A stretch of 64,000 nt of DNA from Pedobacter nanyangensis (GCF_003313505.1 NZ_QMHO01000001.1:434001-498000); one strand, 5' to 3'; shown: positions 1-8,980, counted from the first letter of the stretch. Program-made: numbers and translations. The notes: generated by a model from the letters alone, not told the origin.

Positions 1-560
1 CGATCAAATCTGTGGTTGATAAACCGATTAAGTTTATTGGTACGGGCGAGAAGATGGAAGCTTTGGATGTTTTTTATCCAGACAGGATGGCTTCGCGTAT
101 TTTGGGCATGGGCGACGTGGTTTCCCTGGTAGAGCGTGCCCAGCAACAGTTTGACGAAAAGCAGGCTGCCGAACTACAGAAGAAAATCCGTAAGAACAAA
201 TTTGATTTCAACGACTTTTACGGACAGATCCAACAAATCAAGAAAATGGGCAACATGAAAGATTTGATGGGCATGATCCCGGGCGTTGGCAAGATGATGA
301 AAAACGTGGATATTGATGACGATGCCTTTAAAGGCGTAGAGTCGATTATCCAGTCGATGACTCCTTTTGAAAGGGAAAACCCAGATGCGATACAGCAAAG
401 CCGCAAGTTGCGGATTGCCAAAGGATCGGGCAATAAGCTGGAAGATGTGACCAAGCTATTGAAGCAATTTGAGGATATGCGAAAGGTGATGAAACAATTC
501 TCTAATCCTGCTGCTGCTGCAAAAATGATGCGCAACATGCCAAAAATGCCGCAGAGATAA
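1..560 (+). CDS. ffh: Signal recognition particle protein Ffh, C-terminal part (5' end outside window)
   Basis: This is the 3' end of the SRP GTPase that, with SRP RNA, targets ribosomes making membrane and exported proteins. The reading frame is open from the first bases (codons start at base 3), so the true start lies outside the window. The visible part begins at the end of the NG domain (PIKFIGTGEK, then DVFYPDRMASRILGMGD) and continues through the methionine-rich M domain (MKDLMGMIPGVGKMMK), the SRP RNA-binding stretch SRKLRIAKGSGN and a Met-rich tail (MMRNMPKMPQR). A stem-loop terminator follows. The assignment is secure. Only about 185 residues are present, and the GTPase motifs are not visible. 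Confidence 0.96.
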   Translation, partial: IKSVVDKPIKFIGTGEKMEALDVFYPDRMASRILGMGDVVSLVERAQQQFDEKQAAELQKKIRKNKFDFNDFYGQIQQIKKMGNMKDLMGMIPGVGKMMKNVDIDDDAFKGVESIIQSMTPFERENPDAIQQSRKLRIAKGSGNKLEDVTKLLKQFEDMRKVMKQFSNPAAAAKMMRNMPKMPQR

Positions 561-600
561 GACCCTCCAACCCTCCCTAAAGCGAGGCTTAAATAGTAAA

Positions 601-632
601 GCCCTAATATCTTAAAGATGTTAGGGCTTTTT
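601..632 (+). terminator. Rho-independent terminator after ffh
   Basis: An inverted repeat (gccctaatatct / agatgttagggc, one G-U-type mismatch) with a 3-base loop is followed by a run of T. It lies about 40 bp after the ffh stop and about 35 bp from the end of the convergent ybjQ-like gene, so it may serve both. Confidence 0.8.
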
Positions 633-665
633 TACGCCAATACTAAGCTCTTTTAGGGTTTAGGA

Positions 666-989
666 TTAATCTTCTAAAACAACCGCTGTTCCGCTGGCGG
701 TTACCATTAGCATGCTGCCGCCGTTGCCAACGGTTTCATAGTCTAAATCAACACCGATAACGGCATTGGCGCCCATAGCCGCGGCATATTGCTGCATTTC
801 GCTCACGGCAGTATTTTTGGCTTCGCGGAGTACTTGCTCATAGGAGCCTGAGCGTCCGCCTACAATATCCCTAAGGCCGGCCAAAATATCTTTAAAGAAA
901 TTTGCACCAATAATGGTTTCGCCAGTTACCAGGCCAATATATTTTACAACTTTCTTTCCTTCTACAGTATTTGTGGTGGTTATTAACAT
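666..989 (-). CDS. YbjQ/UPF0145 family protein
   Basis: A 107-residue protein matching the YbjQ (UPF0145) family, small pentameric cytosolic proteins sometimes labelled heavy-metal-binding. The family hallmarks are visible: [13 protein letters not shown] at the N terminus, [18 protein letters not shown], the [11 protein letters not shown] loop, REA..A...M...A...[13 protein letters not shown] in the middle, and a C-terminal strand ending in GTAVVLED. Length is normal for the family. It stands alone, convergent with ffh. Its biochemical role is not established and nothing nearby suggests one. Confidence 0.88.
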   Translation of the reverse strand: MLITTTNTVEGKKVVKYIGLVTGETIIGANFFKDILAGLRDIVGGRSGSYEQVLREAKNTAVSEMQQYAAAMGANAVIGVDLDYETVGNGGSMLMVTASGTAVVLED

Positions 990-1129
990 ATTTTTAAGTT
1001 TTTTTATTTCGACGATGATATGGTAAAGATGTTACACTAATTTAACATTTTTCTTTAACTATCTTTTCTTTTTCAACGGGTTATAAAAACAAGAAAAACA
1101 GCAATTTAACTTTTTTGTTTAAAAAAATC

Positions 1130-1137
1130 TATCTTTG
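1130..1137 (+). promoter_or_regulatory. Candidate Bacteroidetes -7 element (TATCTTTG)
   Basis: TATCTTTG fits the Bacteroidetes TAnnTTTG element and lies about 65 bp before the TPR gene in an AT-rich stretch. The upstream TTTG (1114-1117) is only 12 bp away instead of about 19-21, so the -33 half is poor. Confidence 0.4.
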
Positions 1138-1201
1138 CATGTAAAGTTAGTCTAACGATAACCAAACGTGACAGCTTTGGCTACAATGAAAATCCAATAA
1201 A

Positions 1202-1885
1202 ATGAAAAAATTCTGCCTGATAACGCTTCTCTGTGCTGCTGTATTTTCTGTAAAAGCGCAAAACACAGCTCCAGGCTTTGATCAAACTAATTCGCAGTTT
1301 TCTGTTAATTTGGCTGTATTAAGCAATAATACCCGTAGCTCGGCCGACAATTTGTTCGAGGAAGGAGAACGCTATGAACGTTTCGGGGATTTTGACAGTG
1401 CGGCTTTTATGTTCAATAAAGCGGCCAACGAGTACCGCCTGGACAAGAAATATAACTTATACGGGACCACCCTTATTCGGCTGAGCAATGTATATCTGTC
1501 ACAAGCCAACTTTACCGAGGCAGAGCATGTAGTGCTGAAACAGGTGCTGAAAAACTATGCCAGAACGGGCAGCAAGTCTGGACAGATGTCGGCCTATCAA
1601 CAATTGGGCAAAATTTACTTGGCGGCCAACAAATTGCCACAGGCCCTTTGGTTTTACACCCAACATGGCATATTGGCCCAGCAGCTTCAGGACAAAAATG
1701 CCTACATCGAATCTGTTTTGGGCATTGTGTCGGTAAAAATCAAAAAGAAAGATTACCTATTAGCTTCTAAAGACCTTAATACGGTAGAACTTCTTTCCAA
1801 AAATGCCAATACCGTTCAATACAATCAAATCATCAAAAACAACAGGGCATTAATTGCGGAAAAAACAATCAGTAAAAAAGGATAA
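1202..1885 (+). CDS. Exported tetratricopeptide-repeat protein
   Basis: A 227-residue protein with a clear Sec signal peptide (MKKFC, hydrophobic core, cleavage after about residue 19 at VKAQ). The remainder is helical TPR-like sequence: repeats around residues 48-80 (FEEGERYERFGDFDSAAFMFNKAA), 85-120 (LYGTTLIRLSNVYLSQANFTEAE) and 125-160 (GQMSAYQQLGKIYLAANKLPQAL). TPRs mediate protein-protein contacts; no partner is evident. A small LuxR-type HTH gene follows in another frame. In many Bacteroidetes proteins TPRs, a transmembrane helix and a LuxR HTH are fused in one chain, so the pair may be functionally linked, but that is inference. Confidence 0.75.
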   Translation: MKKFCLITLLCAAVFSVKAQNTAPGFDQTNSQFSVNLAVLSNNTRSSADNLFEEGERYERFGDFDSAAFMFNKAANEYRLDKKYNLYGTTLIRLSNVYLSQANFTEAEHVVLKQVLKNYARTGSKSGQMSAYQQLGKIYLAANKLPQALWFYTQHGILAQQLQDKNAYIESVLGIVSVKIKKKDYLLASKDLNTVELLSKNANTVQYNQIIKNNRALIAEKTISKKG

Positions 1886-1952
1886 CGGCGGTACAAAGCG
1901 CCTAACGATTACTTGTTTTTTTAAATGCGAATACGCTCCATACGCTCTCTCC

Positions 1953-2171
1953 ATGACTTCAAAAACCAACATTGCTGCTCTCTTGAGCAATCGCGAGCTG
2001 GAAATTATCCGGCTGATTACCCTTGAGTACAATAACCAAGATATTGCAAAACATTTAGACATTAGTAAAAGAACCGTTGAAACGCACCGCAAAAACATCT
2101 TTAAAAAAACCAAGGTAAAAAGTGTTGTTGGGCTGGTAGTTTTGGCCTTAAAGAATGGCTTGGTGCCATAG
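1953..2171 (+). CDS. Small stand-alone LuxR/GerE-type helix-turn-helix protein
   Basis: A DNA-binding protein of 72 residues consisting essentially of one GerE/LuxR HTH: LSNRELEIIRLI, then the turn-recognition region NNQDIAKHLDISKRTVETHRKNIFKK and the dimerisation-like tail VVGLVVLALKNGLV. An open frame extends upstream to 1854, but those residues overlap the TPR gene and look non-coding, so the ATG at 1953 is preferred. There is no receiver or sensory domain, so how it is controlled is unknown. It starts 67 bp after the TPR gene and is probably co-transcribed. Confidence 0.72.
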   Translation: MTSKTNIAALLSNRELEIIRLITLEYNNQDIAKHLDISKRTVETHRKNIFKKTKVKSVVGLVVLALKNGLVP

Positions 2172-2196
2172 TTTTAACTATTTTTAACAAACTTTA

Positions 2197-2231
2197 CAAA
2201 AAAGATACAGACTAAAACTGCATCTTTTTTG
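2197..2231 (+). terminator. Terminator after the HTH gene
   Basis: A 14-bp stem with one mismatch (caaaaaagatacag / ctgcatcttttttg), about 7-base loop, T-rich 3' arm, 26 bp after the stop codon. Confidence 0.65.
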
Positions 2232-2277
2232 TTTATTTAAGAAATTGGTATCATATTGGATAATGATTTTATAACGA

Positions 2278-4509
2278 ATGGACTTTAAAACAGTTAAAGA
2301 AATGCTGAGAAAAATATTTGCCGTTACCTTCGCCGCCGCAGTTTTGGCCTGCACAGCCTCTCCAAAGGCGCAAAAACCGGTGAACGGTATCCCGAACATA
2401 AAACCAGACGAACAACAAAGTTTGGTAACCAAGGAAGTGGTGGGCTTGCTAGAGAACTATAATTACAAGAAGCCCAAATTGAACGATTCTATTTCCTCGA
2501 TTGTTTTTGATCGATATATCAAGGCGCTGGACCCCTCTAGGTATTACTTTCTGGAAAGCGATATTAAGGAGTTTGAAGCCAACAGATACAACTTAGATGA
2601 TGATTTTAGGATTGGAGATCTGAGCACGCCTTTTTATATTTTTAACGTTTACCTGAAAAGATACAATGAGCGTGTGAACTACTCTATTTCGCAGATCAAA
2701 AACAAATATGATTTTAACCAGAACGATACTTACGTGTACGACAGGGAAAAATTGCCTTGGGCAAAAAGCGTTGCAGAGCTTGACGATATCTGGAAAAAAC
2801 GTGTGAAATACGAATTGGTGAATTTAAAAATTGCAGGTACTGATGATGCCAAAAACGTGGAAACTTTAACCAAACGTTATACCAGTTTAAAATCACAAGC
2901 AGCAAAATTCAACAACCAGGATGTTTTCCAAATTTTAATGGATGCATTTACCGAAGCCATTGATCCGCATACCAATTATTTCAACCCTCGTAATGCCGAA
3001 GCTTTCAACCAAGAAATGTCGCGTTCATTAGAAGGAATTGGGGCAGTGCTGCAATCGGAAAATGAAGTGACCAAAATTGCTTCGATTATGCCTGGAGGGC
3101 CTGCGTTCAAAAGCAAAAAATTAAATGCCGGCGATAAGATTATTGCCGTTGCCCAAGGTGCCGATGGTGAGTTTGAGGATATCATTGGCTGGAGAATTGA
3201 TAACGCCGTGTCAAAAATTAAAGGGCCAAAAGGCACTACCGTTCGTTTAAAAGTTATTCCGGTAGGGCAAGAGCTTTCGTCGAAACCACAAATCATTACC
3301 TTGGTAAGGGAAAAAATTATCTTGGCAGATCAATCGGCCAAAAAAATCGTGAAAACTGTAGAGAGCGATGGCAAACCTTATAAAATTGGTGTGATCAAAA
3401 TCCCTGCATTTTACGCTGATTTTAAAGCGGCAAACGCTGGGGATCCAAACTATAAAAGTACCACCAGAGATGTGAGGTTGTTGATTGACACTTTAAAAAA
3501 CATGGATAAAGTGGATGCTATTGTGGTTGATTTAAGAGCAAACGGAGGTGGTTCATTAAACGAAGCCATTGAACTTTCGGGCTTGTTTATTGGAAAAGGC
3601 CCGGTAGTACAGGTTAAAGATTATAGAAACAGTGTAAAGGTTTACAAGGATGAGGACAACAATATTGTTTGGGACGGTCCTATGGGCGTAATGATTGACC
3701 GCTTGAGTGCCTCAGCATCTGAGATTTTTGCAGGTGCGATACAGGATTATGGCCGCGGAATTGTGATGGGAACCCAATCTTATGGCAAGGGAACCGTGCA
3801 ATCATCCATAGATTTAAACTCGTTGATGAACTCCTCAATGCTGCAAAAACTAGCCGCACTGTTCAAAAAGAACGAAGGCGAAAAGAAAACCATTAACACC
3901 AAAGACGCCAATTCACCTACGGTAACTATTGTGGATAAGAACGGCGTGCCGCAGCTGGGGCAAATTAACCTGACCATGGCCAAGTTTTATCGTGTAAGCG
4001 GTAGCAGCACTCAACATAAAGGCGTTATTCCCGATATCAACTTCCCTTCTATTTATCCGTTGGATAAAATTGGAGAGGATACAGAACCTTCGGCCCTGCC
4101 TTTTGATATGGTTAACCCATCTACATATACTACTGTGTATGATTTGAATGCCGCAAAAGCTGCGTTGCTGAAATTGCACGAAAAGCGTATGTCTAAATCT
4201 TTAGATTACAAAATGTTAAAAGAAGATATTGCCGAAGGCAAGAAAAGAGAAAATGAAACCTCTATTACCCTTAACGAGACGAAACTGAAAGCGGAAAGAG
4301 ATGCGCTTGAAGCTAAATCGTTAGCAAGATTAAATCAGGTAAGAGCCGAAAAAGGTTTAGCACCATTGAAAAAAGGGGAAAAAACACCTAAACAAGAAGC
4401 TTCAGATTTTATTGAGGATGAGAGCATGAACATTATGGTGGATTTCATGAAGTTTAATGAAAGCACAAAATTGAGCAAAAACAATAACAAGGCTATACTT
4501 AATAAGTAA
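2278..4509 (+). CDS. prc: Carboxy-terminal (tail-specific) processing protease, S41A
   Basis: A 743-residue tail-specific protease of the Tsp/Prc type, which trims or degrades envelope proteins from their C termini. Visible are a signal region with a lipobox-like VLAC, an N-terminal helical domain (ALDPSRYYFLESDI), a PDZ domain around residues 245-345 and the S41 core with SASASE at 477-482. By alignment with E. coli Tsp the catalytic Ser is 479 and the Lys is 504 (YGKGTVQ), the same 25-residue spacing. A charged C-terminal Tsp domain follows. An alternative start at Met9 (2302) would give a shorter signal peptide. It is monocistronic, with a strong terminator after it. Confidence 0.93.
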   Translation: MDFKTVKEMLRKIFAVTFAAAVLACTASPKAQKPVNGIPNIKPDEQQSLVTKEVVGLLENYNYKKPKLNDSISSIVFDRYIKALDPSRYYFLESDIKEFEANRYNLDDDFRIGDLSTPFYIFNVYLKRYNERVNYSISQIKNKYDFNQNDTYVYDREKLPWAKSVAELDDIWKKRVKYELVNLKIAGTDDAKNVETLTKRYTSLKSQAAKFNNQDVFQILMDAFTEAIDPHTNYFNPRNAEAFNQEMSRSLEGIGAVLQSENEVTKIASIMPGGPAFKSKKLNAGDKIIAVAQGADGEFEDIIGWRIDNAVSKIKGPKGTTVRLKVIPVGQELSSKPQIITLVREKIILADQSAKKIVKTVESDGKPYKIGVIKIPAFYADFKAANAGDPNYKSTTRDVRLLIDTLKNMDKVDAIVVDLRANGGGSLNEAIELSGLFIGKGPVVQVKDYRNSVKVYKDEDNNIVWDGPMGVMIDRLSASASEIFAGAIQDYGRGIVMGTQSYGKGTVQSSIDLNSLMNSSMLQKLAALFKKNEGEKKTINTKDANSPTVTIVDKNGVPQLGQINLTMAKFYRVSGSSTQHKGVIPDINFPSIYPLDKIGEDTEPSALPFDMVNPSTYTTVYDLNAAKAALLKLHEKRMSKSLDYKMLKEDIAEGKKRENETSITLNETKLKAERDALEAKSLARLNQVRAEKGLAPLKKGEKTPKQEASDFIEDESMNIMVDFMKFNESTKLSKNNNKAILNK

Positions 4510-4518
4510 CCAACCTTG

Positions 4519-4562
4519 GCCATAAAAAAAGCGAGAAGATATCTTCTCGCTTTTTTTATGGC
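4519..4562. terminator. Perfect 44-bp palindromic terminator
   Basis: Two perfectly complementary 22-base arms (core aagcgagaag/cttctcgctt flanked by A7 and T7) lie 9 bp after the protease stop. The symmetric A and T tracts allow termination from either strand. Confidence 0.85.
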
Positions 4563-4593
4563 TATACTCGTCATTGCAGTGACAGTAATATCA

Positions 4594-4673
4594 CGTCATT
4601 GCGAGGAACGAAGCAATCTATAAGATGAAAATCCATCAATAGCTTTAAGATTGCTTCGTTCCTCGCAATGACG
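4594..4673. repeat. REP-like palindromic repeat, copy 1
   Basis: Two perfectly complementary 26-base arms (left 4594-4619, right 4648-4673; core ATTGCGAGGAACGAAGCAAT) enclose 28 bases. A truncated copy of the arm (gtcattgc) sits at 4570-4577. A related copy lies at 5481-5583, on the other side of the DsbA-like gene. This is the style of dispersed palindromic element common between genes in Bacteroidetes and other phyla. Confidence 0.8.
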
Positions 4674-4690
4674 AACTATGTTTTTAAGAC

Positions 4691-5410
4691 CTAAACCTCA
4701 CAGCCGTTTTCATCACAGGCATTGCCCGTAGTTTCATTTAAGTTTTTTAGCGGCGATGTTTGTTGCGTAGCCTGCCACTCGTTATAGCTTTGGGTAAGGG
4801 CTTGTTTAAACGCTTCTACGGGCTGTGCTCCCGAAAGTGCATACTTTCTGTCCATCACAAAAAACGGAACACCCCTAACGCCTAATTGTTGGCTTTCGTA
4901 AATATCATATCGCACTTCTTCTTCAAACGCATTTCCTTCCAATACCGTTTTGGTTTCCGCTTGATCCAATCCTAAACCAGCGGCAATTTCTAACAACACT
5001 TCAAGCTTATCAATGTCTTTTCCATCCGTAAAATGCGCTTTAAAAAGGTATTCTTCTGCTAAATCTTGTTGACCTTTACTTGCTGCAAAATGGATTAAGC
5101 GATGGGCATTAAAAGAGTTAGCAGGAATGCTTTTTCCGAAATCGATATCCAATCCCGCTTCGATGGCCATGGACGACACTTGCTGAGTCATTTGCTCAGC
5201 CTGTGCAATGCTTATCCCCTTGTTAGTAGACAAATATTGATAAAGGTTTTCTCCATCTACATTTTTATAGTCTGGATTAAGCTGGTAGCTTTTCCAATCA
5301 ACAGCTATTGCTTTGCCAAAAGGGAGTTCGGCTAAGGCCTTCTCTAAGTGTCTTTTACCAATGTAGCAAAAGGGGCACATCACATCTGACCATATTTCTA
5401 TTTTCATCAC
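4691..5410 (-). CDS. DsbA-family thiol oxidoreductase, FrnE-like
   Basis: A 239-residue protein of the DsbA/FrnE branch of the thioredoxin superfamily. It opens directly with the first strand and a CxxC active site (Cys12-Pro-Phe-Cys15 in WSDVMCPFCYIGKRHLE) and has no signal peptide, so it is probably cytosolic, as is usual for FrnE-like proteins. The helical insertion contains NAHRLIHFA and the conserved cis-Pro loop is GVRGVPFFVM. A second Cys pair (CDENGC) lies at the extreme C terminus. FrnE-like proteins act in disulfide chemistry or oxidative stress; the substrate here is unknown. REP-like palindromes flank the gene. Confidence 0.87.
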   Translation of the reverse strand: MMKIEIWSDVMCPFCYIGKRHLEKALAELPFGKAIAVDWKSYQLNPDYKNVDGENLYQYLSTNKGISIAQAEQMTQQVSSMAIEAGLDIDFGKSIPANSFNAHRLIHFAASKGQQDLAEEYLFKAHFTDGKDIDKLEVLLEIAAGLGLDQAETKTVLEGNAFEEEVRYDIYESQQLGVRGVPFFVMDRKYALSGAQPVEAFKQALTQSYNEWQATQQTSPLKNLNETTGNACDENGCEV

Positions 5411-5480
5411 TTTAAGTTTTATTGAGCAAAGGTAGGCACTTCGCCAAAAGCCTTGGTCTAAGGAAGGTAAAATAAAGCTT

Positions 5481-5583
5481 CGTCATTGCGAGCTTAGCGA
5501 AGCAATCTTAAAGTGATAGACCAAGTTTTCATCCTATGTATTTTGAGATTGCTTCGTGGTCGTTCCTCCTCCTCACAATGACG
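5481..5583. repeat. REP-like palindromic repeat, copy 2 (diverged)
   Basis: The left arm (5481-5508) shares CGTCATTGCGAG and GAAGCAATCT with copy 1 at 4594. The right arm (5546-5583) is the complement with an insertion of about 10 bases (gtggtcgttcctcctc), so the palindrome is imperfect. It occupies the otherwise empty 274-bp gap between the DsbA-like and M14 genes. Confidence 0.7.
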
Positions 5584-5684
5584 ACAGGAAAAACGGATGG
5601 CCCATTTCAATAAACAAAAATGGGCAGCCCAATGAAGAACTGCCCGAGAAAATCAAACACTATAATTTAATTTATAGCTTCTTT

Positions 5685-8366
5685 TTATTTATACAGCTGA
5701 TTGAACAGCCATTTAAATGTTCCATGGGTTTGCGCCCTAAAGGTAATTTCTGGTCCAAAGGCAAATAGCTTTCCTTTACCGTAGCCTGCTTCAAAAGCGG
5801 CAACACCATCTTTCAAATAAGCTTGTCCCCAAGCCCAACCACTGCGCAAAGGTTGATCTGTGGCAAACCATGCCAAAGGTTTAATTTTGCCATCGTTCTG
5901 GGTAATTTTAAACACTGGGCTATTGTCAAAATACACATCCGTATTTTCATCCAAGCCCCAGTTAGCCGCCAATTTAGCATCTGTTTTAACGCTCAGTACA
6001 CTTCCTGGCACGTAATATTTATCGTTCGGTAACCGTTTACCTTCTGCGGTAAGTAGGGCGTTTTTAACAGGGAGCCCTAAGTGCGCTGCCAAGTTTGTAG
6101 CCGAACCAATGGCCACAATGTTCCCCCCGTTCTCTAAAAAGGCTTTCAATTGAGGGACTGATTTTTCGGCAGTCATTCTACCTACCCTGCCCTTAAATTC
6201 ATCTGGAATGTTATCCACGGCTGGTGGATTAAACCCTCTTCCGCCACTTTCATTAGCCAATGCAGGTACCGAACCTCCAACCATAATCAGTACATCGTAG
6301 TTGTCTTTAAGTTTACCCGCATCAATATCTGGTGGATAAAGCACTGTAATGTCATAGTGATATTGCTCCATAATGTAGCGCATCCATCCCGAGGGCATAG
6401 ACCCGCCATAAGTATCCCACAAAGCAATTCGAGATGGCCTAACTTTTACTGCTCCTTTTGGTTTGCTAGCCGCAGTCACTTTCATTCCAAAATTATGCTC
6501 TGCTTTACTTAGCGCTGCTTTTGCCGCTGCGCTTGCAGGAACATAAAAAGAACCATCCGCAGGGTTACGCAATACTTCTACTTTTGCTTTCAACAATTCG
6601 TTTACGGCCAAATAGCTTTCGTTAGCTTGTGCGCTTAACGCAAAGCCACTAGCACTTGGCAAAGTTTGTGGAGTTGCCTTTAACAATTCGCCAAGAGGCA
6701 TTTTTTGGAAAGGTCCATTAAAGGCATTTAATACTCGGTCAAACTTCACGTTCATCAAATAAGCCAAGGTCCAACCCGCAGCATCATAAGGAGCCACTGG
6801 AGGGCCGCCTTCGTATTTAAAATCATTCGGATGATCTTGTGGTTCGAACATATCCAAAACGTGTGGTCTAAATGCTTGATCCGTTTTTACGATATAAGAG
6901 CCAGCAGGATATTGTTTGCCTTCCACCGTAAATGCTGCTGTGGCTTTTTGCACTTCTACACCTGTTCTGATCAGCGCATTTAAAAACCTAATGGCCGTGG
7001 TAAAATCGGGCTGGTTGGCAGAAATGATGTATCCTCTTGCATCTCGGTTTGCTGGGTCTTTCATCACTTCATCCAAATATTTTGGATCCATGCTTCTTCT
7101 ACCGCCCGCATTGTCCGATTTGTCTTTCTTTGCCGCTGCGTTAATGGCTTCTATTTTTTTAGGAGAGAAAGACCAAGTATCCTTAGCTCCCCTTTCGATA
7201 GAATTTTTGCCCATTTTATACATATTGAACAACAACTCATCGTGATAACGTTGTGCATAATTCAATACCGCATAGTTCATAGACACCGAATAATCGATGG
7301 CATTTTTAAAAAACCATTTTTGAGGCAGTACAGGGTTGGGTGAATCGCTATTCGGCAAGAGCCTCGAAGGAACCAAAGGAATTTCCATGGGCGTTGGGCT
7401 GCCCACAATTTCGGTAAGCAATCCGATCATGTTATGGAAATAAGTGGTCGTTCTCAACCCACCATTATACCAAGTAGAAAAAACAGAGCCATTTCTTTGG
7501 GTATAGCCTGGTTTATCCTCTACGTTTAAGCGATTGTGCATGGCGGCACCAACAGCATCTAAACTGGTCAGGATAATAGGGTCGAAAACATAGTTATGCG
7601 GATCACGGAATGGAGGCCCAGCCACTACTGTTCCCGCAGGGCCAGATTGGTGGTGGTTGTACATGATTTGTGGATTCCACTCAATAAACAACTGTCGGCC
7701 CATATTTTGCGTTTCCTTTAGGTTAAGCATAAAGAAATCGCGGTTGTTATCGTGTCCTGCATATTTTTGGTACAACACGGGCAAACCTGCCAAAGATCTT
7801 TTCTCAGGTATTTTTTCCCGCATGTACCAATTGCTCTGTAATTCTTGCCCATCAGGATTGGCATGGGTCATCAATACAATCACATCGTCCAAAATCCTTG
7901 TGGTTTCGGCATCGGTTCTGCTTGCCAAATTATAGGCCGTTTGGATCAATTGATGAGCCCCAACGGTTTCGTTGGCATGTAATCCACCATCAATCCAAAC
8001 CACTGCTTTGCCTTGCTGTGCCAAGCCTTTTGCTTCTTGCTCGGTCAACGCTTCGGCACGGGCCAATTTTTGGGAAATCGATTTGTATTTCGCCAAGTTC
8101 TGATGGTTTTCTGGAGAAGTAATGATCAGCATGTACTGACTTTTACCTTCTTCTGTTTTGCCAATATCTACCAATTTTACTCTTTTCGAGCTGGCGGCTA
8201 GTTTCTTAAAATAAGCTTCGGTTTGGGTGTAGTTGGCCAACTGGTAATTATCGCCTATGGCAAAGCCAAAATGCGATTTCGGACTTGGGACCTCCTGGGC
8301 AACCGCACTAAGGCTGCTGACCAAAAAGAACATCCAGGCGCCCTTGATCAAGTATCGTTTTATCAT
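5685..8366 (-). CDS. Secreted M14-family zinc carboxypeptidase-like protein
   Basis: The reading frame opens at 8429, but the Met at 8366 begins a proper signal peptide (MIKRYLIKGAWMFF to AVAQ), giving 893 residues. The M14 peptidase domain carries the zinc motif HANE (His130, Glu133), HDNNRDFF around 205-212 and the third His in MYNHHQSGPAG (238/239). A Glu in LTEIVGSPTP is a candidate for the catalytic residue. The C-terminal third (VLIMVGGSVPALAN to NGGNIVAIGSA) resembles a GATase1-like Rossmann domain, as in other large Bacteroidetes M14 proteins. It probably acts on peptides in the periplasm or outside the cell. The substrate is unknown. Confidence 0.88.
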   Translation of the reverse strand: MIKRYLIKGAWMFFLVSSLSAVAQEVPSPKSHFGFAIGDNYQLANYTQTEAYFKKLAASSKRVKLVDIGKTEEGKSQYMLIITSPENHQNLAKYKSISQKLARAEALTEQEAKGLAQQGKAVVWIDGGLHANETVGAHQLIQTAYNLASRTDAETTRILDDVIVLMTHANPDGQELQSNWYMREKIPEKRSLAGLPVLYQKYAGHDNNRDFFMLNLKETQNMGRQLFIEWNPQIMYNHHQSGPAGTVVAGPPFRDPHNYVFDPIILTSLDAVGAAMHNRLNVEDKPGYTQRNGSVFSTWYNGGLRTTTYFHNMIGLLTEIVGSPTPMEIPLVPSRLLPNSDSPNPVLPQKWFFKNAIDYSVSMNYAVLNYAQRYHDELLFNMYKMGKNSIERGAKDTWSFSPKKIEAINAAAKKDKSDNAGGRRSMDPKYLDEVMKDPANRDARGYIISANQPDFTTAIRFLNALIRTGVEVQKATAAFTVEGKQYPAGSYIVKTDQAFRPHVLDMFEPQDHPNDFKYEGGPPVAPYDAAGWTLAYLMNVKFDRVLNAFNGPFQKMPLGELLKATPQTLPSASGFALSAQANESYLAVNELLKAKVEVLRNPADGSFYVPASAAAKAALSKAEHNFGMKVTAASKPKGAVKVRPSRIALWDTYGGSMPSGWMRYIMEQYHYDITVLYPPDIDAGKLKDNYDVLIMVGGSVPALANESGGRGFNPPAVDNIPDEFKGRVGRMTAEKSVPQLKAFLENGGNIVAIGSATNLAAHLGLPVKNALLTAEGKRLPNDKYYVPGSVLSVKTDAKLAANWGLDENTDVYFDNSPVFKITQNDGKIKPLAWFATDQPLRSGWAWGQAYLKDGVAAFEAGYGKGKLFAFGPEITFRAQTHGTFKWLFNQLYK

Positions 8367-8627
8367 CCTGCTTTTTTGTTTGATGGTTAAATCAAATATA
8401 GGACAGATAAAAACTCCTTGTAGGACCACGTTAAATTTGTTACACGATTAATTTATGCCTGCCGCAGATGCACAAATATTTTTTTTGATCCGATTATTTA
8501 ACAAACCGTATAAGGACAATCTGGTAAGTGGTATTTCTGCGACGAACATAATATCCTTTACAAGTTTCTTTTCCTCGTCGCTATTGCATAACTTCGCCGT
8601 AACAAGTTCTTAACTTTATCTCAAATC
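8367..8627. other. Intergenic leader between the M14 gene and the metE riboswitch
   Basis: This part of the 614-bp gap between the two divergent genes holds no convincing coding sequence. It must contain both promoters. TAACTTTA near 8610 is a near-match to the Bacteroidetes -7 element and could serve metE, but has no clear -33 partner. Confidence 0.5.
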
Positions 8628-8812
8628 AAACCGATAACGGTTCCCGAGTAATATCGGGATTAATAGGGAATCGTGTGCAAATCACGAGCTGTCGCGCAAC
8701 TGTAAGTCCTCTTTTGCAAAAAAGAACAGCGCTATCAAAATGCCACTGTGCCAACAAGGTTGGAATGGGAAGGCGATAGTGCTGGGGATAAGTCAGGAGA
8801 CCTGCCTTTATT
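8628..8812 (+). promoter_or_regulatory. Cobalamin (AdoCbl/B12) riboswitch upstream of metE
   Basis: The leader shows the conserved landmarks in order: ggttcccgag...aatagggaatcgtgtg near the start (P3-P4 region), the B12-box-like core caaatcacgagctgtcgcgcaactgtaa, a variable arm (8715-8785), and the 3' box gataagtcaggagacctgcc. It lies 168 bp before the metE start on the same strand. Cobalamin riboswitches switch genes off when B12 is abundant, which fits control of the B12-independent methionine synthase. Confidence 0.93.
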
Positions 8813-8980
8813 GAACTGACAATGTCTTCGCGGAATAGGACAAGGGGTCAAGGTATGATGAGTAATGCCAGAAACTTTCAGCGGTTTGGTTGGCCATGCT
8901 TGTCTATGCGCCCTTTATTTCTTCCAAAAAAACATTATTTAGGGTTAGGGCTTAAATATTTTCATTTAAACCCTTTTAAA

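Noticed and set aside
8822-8980. In-frame N-terminal extension of metE starting just after the riboswitch.
   Set aside because: The 53 extra residues have no homology and the family starts at MQTQVLGYPRIGS; the segment is leader RNA.
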